Positions 1 to 6,761 of a stretch of 14,913 nt of DNA are shown one piece after another; position 1 is the stretch's first letter; each line of letters starts with the position of its first letter. The notes under the pieces were generated by a model. That model saw only the letters and a program-made list of their open reading frames with translations. It had not been told where the DNA came from and searched no databases. This stretch comes from an uncultured Bacilli bacterium (GTDB lineage: Bacteria; Bacillota_I; Bacilli_A; RF39; UBA660): the NCBI GenBank assembly GCA_947623645.1, contig CANQHK010000017.1, positions 1 through 14,913 of the forward strand, given 5' to 3'. The translations under genes and the position numbers were made by a program.

Positions 1-23
1 TATCACTTATTTCGTTATGACAT

Positions 24-44
24 TATCCTTTCAAAAAAAGGATA
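24..44. repeat. Short inverted repeat, possible weak terminator
   Basis: TATCCTTT at 24-31 pairs perfectly with AAAGGATA at 37-44 across a 5-nt A-rich loop. On the plus strand it is followed by a broken T-rich stretch (TGATTTTC), so it could be a weak terminator for a plus-strand gene left of the window. The stem is AT-rich and there is no clean U tract. No gene can be read in bases 1-98. Confidence 0.25.
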
Positions 45-86
45 TGATTTTCATGACTTTTTCCCAAATTAACTACATCTCTTTTT

Positions 87-115
87 AAAAAAATCCCATT
101 AAAATTTTGGGATTT
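87..115 (-). terminator. Rho-independent terminator of the 143-aa gene
   Basis: AAATCCCA (91-98) pairs perfectly with TGGGATTT (108-115) around a 9-nt loop. Read on the minus strand, the stem runs straight into seven T residues (93-87). The right arm and loop lie inside the last codons (Ile-Pro-Lys-Phe-stop) of the gene ending at 99, so coding sequence and terminator overlap. This marks the end of the transcript carrying that gene and perhaps uvrB. Confidence 0.8.
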
Positions 116-530
116 CTTTTATGCAACTAATTTTTTTTACTTTGTTGGTTTCCTTTTCTTTCGATTCTATTGAAATCAAAGGCTCCTTACCTGCATCTTG
201 ATGATTTTCTATTTTTAATTCCGTTGGAATTGTTTCTTTTTTTCTACGAAGTTCCATTTTTTCATGTTCGATTAATAAATTGATTTCACTATTCGTTATA
301 AATATTGATGTATGTTTCATAATTTGCTTAATGGGAACTGTTTTATCAATACTATAATATGGATAGTGCTTTCCAATTGGAAGGAGTGTACCATTATGAT
401 TTTGTTTTTTTAGAGCAATGACACTTTTTACAACTTGTCCTTCTTCGGTATATGAATCTGGATTTACGGTTGTTACATAACCAACGACAATATCTTTGGT
501 GGAATAAACTTTTAATTTTTGTTTTTCCAT
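99..530 (-). CDS. Hypothetical 143-residue protein
   Basis: I do not recognise this protein. It is small, soluble and charged, with no signal peptide or membrane segment. The first ~75 residues have a beta-rich look (KVYSTKDIVVGYVTTV...SVIALKK...YPYYSID). The last ~60 are very rich in Lys and Glu and probably disordered or helical. The ATG at 530 follows a purine-rich GAGGGGG about 8 nt upstream, so the start is well supported. It lies 84 nt downstream of uvrB on the same strand, but the gap contains a good promoter (598-569), so it can be transcribed alone. A perfect palindrome covers its likely transcription start and the upstream part of its ribosome-binding site, which suggests regulation. 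A terminator overlaps its 3' end. Nothing in the sequence ties it to DNA repair beyond position. Confidence 0.75.
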   Translation of the reverse strand: MEKQKLKVYSTKDIVVGYVTTVNPDSYTEEGQVVKSVIALKKQNHNGTLLPIGKHYPYYSIDKTVPIKQIMKHTSIFITNSEINLLIEHEKMELRRKKETIPTELKIENHQDAGKEPLISIESKEKETNKVKKISCIKEIPKF

Positions 531-544
531 TTTAGATTCCCCCT

Positions 545-564
545 CTCCTACTTCTTAGTAGGAG
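545..564 (-). promoter_or_regulatory. Perfect palindrome over the start site and SD of the 143-aa gene
   Basis: CTCCTACT (545-552) and AGTAGGAG (557-564) form a perfect 8-bp inverted repeat with a 4-nt centre. It starts 5 nt after the -10 box and ends at the purine run used as Shine-Dalgarno, so it covers the expected transcription start (~562-559). At DNA level it could be a repressor operator. At RNA level, a CUCCUACU arm would pair with the AGUAGGAG next to the SD and hide it. The two readings cannot be separated from sequence alone. Confidence 0.6.
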
Positions 565-568
565 AATT

Positions 569-598
569 ATTATAGCATTGTTTTTTCTCTTTCGTCAA
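569..598 (-). promoter_or_regulatory. Promoter of the 143-aa gene
   Basis: On the minus strand TTGACG (598-593) is followed after 18 nt by TATAAT (574-569), preceded by TGC, giving an extended -10. This is the best-formed promoter in the window. It lies between the uvrB stop and the small gene, showing that the small gene has its own transcription unit. Confidence 0.75.
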
Positions 599-614
599 GT
601 ATTTTTTTCGACTT

Positions 615-2570
615 TTACTCACTTTTCATTTCAAACAAAATATCTCTTAATTCCATAGCTCTTTCAAAGTCTAAATTCTTTGCTGCTTCTTTCATTTCTT
701 CTTCGATTTTTGCCATCATAAGTTCTTTATCTTTTTTGCTCATCTTTTGATTCTTTGCTTGTTTTTCTGCTTCTTCATCCAAGTTCGAAATGACATCACG
801 AATTTCTTTTTCAATCGTTTTGGGAATGATTCCGTGAACTCTATTGTATTCTTCTTGAATTTTTCTACGACGTGCTGTTTCATCGATTGCACTTTTCATG
901 CTATCGGTTATCTTATCGGCATACATAATACATTTTCCGTTCGCATTTCTAGCACAGCGTCCAACCGTTTGAATAAGACTTCTCTCACTTCTTAGGAAAC
1001 CTTCTTTGTCGGCATCAAGAATTGCAATAAGACTGACTTCGGGAATATCAATTCCCTCTCTTAAAAGGTTAATTCCAACAATACAATCATATTTTCCAAG
1101 TCTTAAATCTCGAATAATTTGCATTCTTTGAAGAGTCTTTACTTCACTATGAAGATAAGCTACTTGAATATCAACATTTTTCAAATAATCCGTTAATTCT
1201 TCCGCCATTCGAATGGTTAAAGTGGTAATTAAAACACGTTCATTTTTATCGATTCGATTTTTTATTTCTCCGACTAAATCATCAATTTGCCCTTCTGTTT
1301 TTCGAACCTCAATAATCGGATCAAGAAGTCCAGTTGGTCGAATAATTTGTTCTACATATTGATGAGAAGTGTGTTCCAATTCATAATCCCCAGGAGTTGC
1401 AGAAACATAAATGGCCTGATGGATTTTTTGTTCAAATTCTTCAAACTTTAAAGGTCGGTTATCCAAAGCACTAGGAAGTCGAAATCCGTAATCAACAAGA
1501 TTCTGCTTTCTAGCTCGATCCCCGTTATACATTCCTCTTACTTGTGGTAAGGTTACGTGAGATTCATCTACGACTAATAAAAAATCTTTGGGAAAGAAAT
1601 CCATTAAAGTCGTGGGCGTTTCTCCCTCTCCACGTAAAGACATATGCCTCGAGTAGTTTTCTATTCCATGACAAAATCCTGTTTCTTCGAGCATTTCCAT
1701 ATCATAGTTTGTCCGTTGCTCTAATCTTTCTGCTGGAAGCAATTTGTTATTTTCTTGAAACCACTGAAGGCGCTCTTTTAATTCTTCGCGAATTCTTCGA
1801 ATTGCTTCTTGTAATTTTTCATCACTAGTTACGAAATGGCTGGCGGGAAATATACTTACGGATTTTTTATTTGCTAAAACAGCACCTGTTAACGTATCGA
1901 TTTCAGAAATTCGATCAATTTCATCTCCAAAAAATTCGATTCGGTATCCTCTGGTTGTCATATACGTTGGAATTAATTCTAGAACATCCCCTTTTACTCG
2001 GAAAGTTCCTCTTTTAAAATCTATATCATTTCTCTCAAAAAGCATATCGACCAATTTCAGTAAAACTTTGTTCCGATCGATTGTATCTCCTACAGCAAGA
2101 GTTAACATCTTATTTTTATATTCCTCGACTTCTCCTATACCATAGATACAAGATACACTCGCAACGACGATGACATCATCAAAGGAAAGAAGAGAACTTG
2201 TAGCATAATGTCTTAATTCATCAATTTCATCATTGATGGAAGAATCTTTTTCAATATAAGTATCGGTTGATGGAACATATGCTTCTGGTTGATAATAATC
2301 GTAATAAGATACAAAGTAGCAAACATGATTGTTAGGGAAAAGTTCTTTTAATTCGGAATAAAGTTGACCTGCTAAAGTTTTGTTATGGGCTAAAACTAAA
2401 GTTGGTTTGTTTACTTCTTTGATGACATTCGCAATGGTAAAAGTTTTTCCTGTTCCTGTTGCCCCTAATAATACTTGATGCTTTTTGCCTTCTTTAATTC
2501 CTTTTACTAACTCATTAATTGCTTCTGGTTGGTCCCCACTGGGTCTAAATTTTGATACTAAATTAAACAT
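615..2570 (-). CDS. uvrB: UvrABC system protein B (excinuclease subunit UvrB)
   Basis: UvrB is the DNA-damage-verifying helicase-like subunit of nucleotide excision repair. It is loaded by UvrA and recruits the nuclease UvrC. The 651-residue length is normal for the family. Seen in order: Walker A GATGTGKT (36-43), the aromatic beta-hairpin (YYDYYQPEAY from residue 89) that clamps the damaged strand, DESH motif (335-338), SATPGDYE (390-397), LREGIDIP (503-510), helicase motif VI QTVGRCARN (534-542, with Cys where Ala is usual), and a C-terminal UVR motif (about 617-651) for UvrC/UvrA contact. A GTG at 2579 opens the frame slightly earlier, but AAAGGTGA sits 5 nt before the ATG at 2570, so that ATG is chosen. 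uvrA is not adjacent in this window. A candidate promoter lies 160 nt upstream; no clear LexA box was seen. Confidence 0.97.
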   Translation of the reverse strand: MFNLVSKFRPSGDQPEAINELVKGIKEGKKHQVLLGATGTGKTFTIANVIKEVNKPTLVLAHNKTLAGQLYSELKELFPNNHVCYFVSYYDYYQPEAYVPSTDTYIEKDSSINDEIDELRHYATSSLLSFDDVIVVASVSCIYGIGEVEEYKNKMLTLAVGDTIDRNKVLLKLVDMLFERNDIDFKRGTFRVKGDVLELIPTYMTTRGYRIEFFGDEIDRISEIDTLTGAVLANKKSVSIFPASHFVTSDEKLQEAIRRIREELKERLQWFQENNKLLPAERLEQRTNYDMEMLEETGFCHGIENYSRHMSLRGEGETPTTLMDFFPKDFLLVVDESHVTLPQVRGMYNGDRARKQNLVDYGFRLPSALDNRPLKFEEFEQKIHQAIYVSATPGDYELEHTSHQYVEQIIRPTGLLDPIIEVRKTEGQIDDLVGEIKNRIDKNERVLITTLTIRMAEELTDYLKNVDIQVAYLHSEVKTLQRMQIIRDLRLGKYDCIVGINLLREGIDIPEVSLIAILDADKEGFLRSERSLIQTVGRCARNANGKCIMYADKITDSMKSAIDETARRRKIQEEYNRVHGIIPKTIEKEIRDVISNLDEEAEKQAKNQKMSKKDKELMMAKIEEEMKEAAKNLDFERAMELRDILFEMKSE

Positions 2571-2626
2571 TATAATCACCTTTTGTATACTTTTTCGTGC
2601 TTTTCGGATAATTTACTTTCAAATTT

Positions 2627-2646
2627 TGTAAAAATATGCTTTTACA
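2627..2646. repeat. Inverted repeat in the uvrB leader
   Basis: TGTAAAA (2627-2633) and TTTTACA (2640-2646) are perfect inverted repeats around 6 nt, in the presumed leader between the candidate uvrB promoter and the gene. The stem is AT-rich, so a protein-binding site is more likely than a stable RNA hairpin. It does not match the known Gram-positive LexA box (CGAAC-N4-GTTCG type). The rest of 2571-2753 holds no gene that I can see. Confidence 0.35.
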
Positions 2647-2729
2647 CATCTTCTATGAAACTGCAAGTCACAAACTCATTTTTTTGGACTGCTTACAACT
2701 AGATAACGCTTGATGTAATTATGTTTTAT

Positions 2730-2738
2730 ATTATATCA
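2730..2738 (-). promoter_or_regulatory. Candidate promoter (extended -10) for uvrB
   Basis: TGATATAAT on the minus strand (2738-2730) is a perfect extended -10. The -35 position has no recognisable TTGACA. Transcription would begin near 2723, giving a leader of about 150 nt before uvrB. No terminator was found after the preceding ANL gene, so read-through from it is also possible. Confidence 0.5.
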
Positions 2739-2753
2739 TATTTCTATGAGTTT

Positions 2754-4613
2754 TTATTTTATCTTGTTAATTTTTTTTGAAAGAGAAGTATTTAATTTTA
2801 CCAATCCTTCAACATCTTCTTTTATAAATTTAATATCTCTTTTGCCAGAATGAGCACTTGGAAAACTATCTCTAGTACAGAAACTATAAGGTATGGCCTC
2901 CTCGATTCCCATTTCTTCTCTTACAGTATCTTGAATCGTTTTTAAATAACTATCTAATAATCCTAAATTTTGTTTTAAATTTGAAGAAATTTCATTTTCC
3001 CACACTATATGAGCAACCAATTCATTATCATTTTCGGGATGTGTTTGAATTTCACATAATTTAACGATACCTGACTTTAGTATTGCTCTTTCAATATCAA
3101 AATTAAATATTTTCATGCCATTTATTACTGAATAATCGCTTTTTCTTCCAAGAACAACAAGGCTTCCATCTTCATTAATATATCCAATATCCCCGGTTTG
3201 ACTCCAACATACTCCGTCAGAATCTATATGGAAAAATTTTTCAGTAGCTTCCTGATTTTTAAAATACTCAATCATTCCAATTTCTGTTCGAACAACTACA
3301 TTACCCCGTTCACCATATTTTAATTCTTTAAAATCATCATCAAATATTCCAACTGTTGTTATTTCTGGCAACGGAATACCTGATGCATTATTGGAAAATT
3401 TATGCCCCGTAATATCTGTTGTAATGGTAGCTCCACATTCACATTCACCATATCCATTTAATAATCTAGCAGAGGAACCATGCGTTCTAAATACTTCTTC
3501 AATATTTTGAATATCTTGTTCAGTTAAAGGTTCTCCACCTTCAACTGGATATTTTAAGAAACTTAAAGATTTTTTATTTAATCTTTTTAAACTTTTTTCA
3601 AAAGTAAATCCTTGATACATGGAAGTATTTGTTAATATATATTCAGGTTTAAATTTCAAAACATTTTTTATAAATACATCATGGTCAAATCTTGGATCGG
3701 TACATACTCTGACACCATAAGACAATGGGAAATTAATTCCTAAACTTAATCCTGTCGAATGCCATGGTGGGATATTTTGATATACTTTTTGTAACCTTGA
3801 TGTATCAAAACCAGAATTACCATATGCATTTATCAATTTTTGGAAACTATCAACAGAAAGTAAAATTCCTTTCGAAGCTCCTGTCGTGCCACTCGAATAT
3901 ACCATAGCTTGTGGTTTATTGAATTCATACGGATCAAATTCAGAAACATTTCTCATTCTACCATCTTTTACAAATTGTTTCCATTGAATTTCATTCCTAG
4001 ATTCATCTGCCTTATATCCCTTAGTAACATATTTTAAAATGGATGAGTTCATCATAGGTAATATAATAACATTGGACATTTTATTTTTATTTAAGACATC
4101 TTTAAATTTTGGCATAAATTTATCAACCATAATGATTATATTACTTTCGCATTCATTAATTCTATTCATAAAATCTTCGGGTTCATAAAATGGTGATATG
4201 ACATTTGCTACAGCACCTAATTTACTAACCGCATAAAAAGCATATACAACTTCTGGAGTTGTAGTCGAACATATCGTTACAAAATCTCCTTTTTTGACAT
4301 CATACTCTTCTAAAGATTTTGCAACTGCATCAATGTTTTTTATTAATTCCCCGAATGTTATTTTAGCCCCAAAATATTCTAATGCAATTTCATTAGGAAA
4401 TTGTTCATTGTTTAAAATTAATCCTTGATACGGAGTTGTATTTAAAAATATATTGTTTTTATCAATACTTTCATAAAACTCATCCCATGGTTTATCGATT
4501 GTTGCATAACCTGTTTTTTGACCCGATTCAAATAAATTGACAACTTTTTCTGCTTCTTCTTGCGATAGAGTAGAAAGAACTCGCTTTAAATTTCTTAACT
4601 TTTCTTTTTCCAT
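2754..4613 (-). CDS. ANL-superfamily AMP-binding enzyme (acyl-CoA synthetase-like), second of two
   Basis: An adenylate-forming enzyme of 619 residues that should activate a carboxylic acid with ATP to an acyl-adenylate and pass it to CoA or another thiol; the substrate is unknown. Visible core motifs: the P-loop YSSGTTGASKG (239-249), GYGECECG (387-394) at the place of the usual YGxTE motif, TGDIGYINEDG (473-483), hinge GRKSD (489-493), and the catalytic C-terminal lysine in SGKRD (K591). About 75 N-terminal residues precede the enzyme fold: a short helical region, then TGYATIDKPWDEFY. The frame opens at 4664, inside the kinase gene, but that ATG has no SD. The ATG at 4613 has GGAGG six nt upstream and is preferred. 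It lies 38 nt after the histidine kinase stop with no clear promoter between, so the two are probably co-transcribed. No carrier-protein or condensation domain is attached, so it is not a standard NRPS module. Confidence 0.85.
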   Translation of the reverse strand: MEKEKLRNLKRVLSTLSQEEAEKVVNLFESGQKTGYATIDKPWDEFYESIDKNNIFLNTTPYQGLILNNEQFPNEIALEYFGAKITFGELIKNIDAVAKSLEEYDVKKGDFVTICSTTTPEVVYAFYAVSKLGAVANVISPFYEPEDFMNRINECESNIIIMVDKFMPKFKDVLNKNKMSNVIILPMMNSSILKYVTKGYKADESRNEIQWKQFVKDGRMRNVSEFDPYEFNKPQAMVYSSGTTGASKGILLSVDSFQKLINAYGNSGFDTSRLQKVYQNIPPWHSTGLSLGINFPLSYGVRVCTDPRFDHDVFIKNVLKFKPEYILTNTSMYQGFTFEKSLKRLNKKSLSFLKYPVEGGEPLTEQDIQNIEEVFRTHGSSARLLNGYGECECGATITTDITGHKFSNNASGIPLPEITTVGIFDDDFKELKYGERGNVVVRTEIGMIEYFKNQEATEKFFHIDSDGVCWSQTGDIGYINEDGSLVVLGRKSDYSVINGMKIFNFDIERAILKSGIVKLCEIQTHPENDNELVAHIVWENEISSNLKQNLGLLDSYLKTIQDTVREEMGIEEAIPYSFCTRDSFPSAHSGKRDIKFIKEDVEGLVKLNTSLSKKINKIK

Positions 4614-4651
4614 AAACTCCCTCCAAATTGCTATATATCTTACCATTTTTG

Positions 4652-6664
4652 TCAATTTTTCCATGTTTTATTGATAGTTTGTTTTTTTCCATCAACAATA
4701 ACATATTCTTCTTTAGCTTGAGGATCAAATACATAAGATACTTGCTCTATATTATCCACCTTGTTTTCCTTTGATGTATCTTCTTTTATTTTACTTTCTG
4801 AAAATATTATATCTAATTTTTCTTTCATTTGATCTTTCGTAAAAGGTTTGCAAATATAATCAGAGAATCCTTCTTGTAAATATTTTTCGCGTGCTCCTGC
4901 TACAGCGTCTGCTGTCAAGGCAATAACAGGGATATGAAACTCTGCATTTTCTTTTAATTTTTTTAAAGTCGTACTTCCGGACATTTCTGGCATCATAATA
5001 TCCATTAAAATTAAATCATAACTTTCCCCTTGATTGATTTTTTCAAGACACTTCATACCACTTTCGCACTCTTCTACAATATAACCCATACTTTCTAAAA
5101 CTCTTCTTGCCACCTTTATATTCAATTTATTATCATCTACAATTAAAATTGTTTTTCTATTTGATTCTTCTGTATTCTTATTGCTAGAAAATTTATAATT
5201 CATCAAATCCGGTTCCATTTGAACTGGTTTTATTTCTTCTTTTCCATAAGGTTCATTTTGTAGGGAAGAATCCGGATTCGTTATTTTACTAATTTTTTGA
5301 GGAAGTTGAACCATAAATATGGAACCTTTTCCAAATTGAGATTGTACATTGATATGCCCTCCCATCATGTCGACTAATGCTTTGGTTATGGCAAGGCCTA
5401 ATCCGGTTCCTTCCGTCGTAGTATTTCTTTCAACATCCAGTCTTTCGAATTTCGTAAATAACTTATTAATATTCTCTGCTTTTATTCCACGCCCTGTATC
5501 TTGTACACTAATCATTAACATACATTTATCATTTTGATTAATACATCGAACATTTAAAAGAATTTGTCCTTGTTCTGTATACTTAATAGCGTTGGTAAGT
5601 AAATTATTAATAATTTCTTTAATATGAGCTTTATCTCCTAATAATTCATAAGGAATATCGGATGCAAAATTCATCTTAAAATCAATTGGTTTCTCTCCGA
5701 TTCTAGTTGCTGTAACACGAGCCATTTTACTGATTTCTTCTACAAAGTTATAAGGTACTTCAACCAGTTCCATTTTATCACTTTCAATTTTGTTAATATC
5801 CAATATATTTCCGACGATTTCTAATAATGTTTGAGAGGCATTTTGAATATCTTCTGTATCTTCTACTACTTCTTTAGGAACTCTATCTTTATAACTAGCA
5901 ATATCTTCTGATAATCCCACAATAGCATTTAATGGCGTTCTTATTTCATGAGACATACTGGATAAAAAATCCGACTTTGCATGATTTGCTTTTTCTGCTT
6001 GATCTTTTGCATTTTGAACTTGAATTAACATCTTTACATCTGGATTTTCTATTGTAAAATTCATGATTATAATTGTTAAACACCAAATATATCCTACCAT
6101 AAATGATGTTGGATAGAAATATATAATTAAGCTATTAATAGCTCCAAGCAGTAAAAACACATAAAATGGCGTAAATTTTTTTGAAATAATACTTTTTCTA
6201 TTTATAATCGCTAAAACCAACTGATATATTCCTAATGCTATTGCATATCCAAAAGTTAATATGACTGGTAATCCTTGAGGTGCAACTGATCCGTTCTTTT
6301 CAATGTATTGTGTTCTTGTAAATAAAACCAATATCAAAACTATAGCGGTTAATACATATAATATATTAAATATTGATTTTGATCTTTTACACACAGACAT
6401 CAAATATTTGCAAAATAAAAAATTAATTGCTATATAGCTTACTAATACCATTTTTGCTATTACATGATACACAGATAATTGATAATAATCCCTATATAAT
6501 ATTGCTGAGACGATTTCAAATATAGTCATTATTATAGAGGTTAATAAAATATAACTATATATTTTCGTTTCCTCATTATTAACTTTTTTCTTTGAAAAAA
6601 ATATTATCGTTAAAATGATCATAACCGGAAGCATTGCAACAGATAAATAAAAACCCAATCCCAT
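4652..6664 (-). CDS. Seven-TM hybrid sensor histidine kinase with C-terminal receiver
   Basis: A 670-residue membrane kinase. Seven hydrophobic segments (about 4-24, 36-57, 65-88, 98-116, 133-156, 166-184, 187-205) form the sensor, with no large outside domain, so the signal is likely membrane-borne or lipophilic. A short coiled coil (~207-232) leads to the HisKA box SHEIRTPLN with phospho-acceptor H239. The HATPase domain follows, with N-box INNLLTNAIKYT (352-363), DTGRGI (389-394) and GTGLGLA (419-425). A receiver domain (~505-620) has acidic D510/D511, phospho-acceptor D555 in LMDIMMPEMSG, T584 and K606 (CKPF). A ~50-residue charged tail follows. The ATG at 6664 has GAGGTG ~6 nt upstream and its own promoter. 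No DNA-binding regulator or HPt protein is nearby, so the phosphorelay must continue elsewhere or act through protein contact. It sits between two ANL enzyme genes. Confidence 0.93.
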   Translation of the reverse strand: MGLGFYLSVAMLPVMIILTIIFFSKKKVNNEETKIYSYILLTSIIMTIFEIVSAILYRDYYQLSVYHVIAKMVLVSYIAINFLFCKYLMSVCKRSKSIFNILYVLTAIVLILVLFTRTQYIEKNGSVAPQGLPVILTFGYAIALGIYQLVLAIINRKSIISKKFTPFYVFLLLGAINSLIIYFYPTSFMVGYIWCLTIIIMNFTIENPDVKMLIQVQNAKDQAEKANHAKSDFLSSMSHEIRTPLNAIVGLSEDIASYKDRVPKEVVEDTEDIQNASQTLLEIVGNILDINKIESDKMELVEVPYNFVEEISKMARVTATRIGEKPIDFKMNFASDIPYELLGDKAHIKEIINNLLTNAIKYTEQGQILLNVRCINQNDKCMLMISVQDTGRGIKAENINKLFTKFERLDVERNTTTEGTGLGLAITKALVDMMGGHINVQSQFGKGSIFMVQLPQKISKITNPDSSLQNEPYGKEEIKPVQMEPDLMNYKFSSNKNTEESNRKTILIVDDNKLNIKVARRVLESMGYIVEECESGMKCLEKINQGESYDLILMDIMMPEMSGSTTLKKLKENAEFHIPVIALTADAVAGAREKYLQEGFSDYICKPFTKDQMKEKLDIIFSESKIKEDTSKENKVDNIEQVSYVFDPQAKEEYVIVDGKKQTINKTWKN

Positions 6665-6695
6665 AACTACACCTCAATCTATTATTATATAGTAT

Positions 6696-6704
6696 ATTAT
6701 AACA
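6696..6704 (-). promoter_or_regulatory. Promoter of the hybrid kinase gene
   Basis: TGTTATAAT on the minus strand (6704-6696), about 32 nt before the kinase ATG, is a full extended -10. A second TATAAT (6689-6684) lies 7 nt further on. The -35 region is poor. The kinase and following ANL gene can therefore be expressed apart from the first ANL gene. Confidence 0.55.
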
Positions 6705-6739
6705 TAATTTCAGGGAAGTTTGCTATTTCTTACAAAAGT

Positions 6740-6761
6740 CTATATGTGAATTTGTATATAG
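6740..6761 (-). terminator. Weak hairpin after the first ANL gene
   Basis: CTATAT (6740-6745) pairs with ATATAG (6756-6761) directly after the TGA stop at 6762, followed on the minus strand by ACTTTTGT. The stem is only six AT-rich pairs and the U run is short, so at best it is a leaky attenuator between the first ANL gene and the kinase promoter. Confidence 0.25.

Noticed and set aside
1544..1828. Plus-strand frame of 94 codons within uvrB
   Set aside because: Antisense to a strongly conserved gene, no SD, no plausible protein family.
2571..2579. GTG at 2579 as the uvrB start, three codons upstream
   Set aside because: It is itself part of the Shine-Dalgarno sequence (AAAGGTGA) for the ATG at 2570, which is well spaced.
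4616..4660. TTGACA-like box between the kinase and second ANL gene as a promoter
   Set aside because: No -10 hexamer at an acceptable distance; co-transcription is the simpler reading.
4614..4664. ATG at 4664 as start of the second ANL gene, overlapping the kinase gene
   Set aside because: No ribosome-binding site precedes it; GGAGG sits properly before the ATG at 4613.
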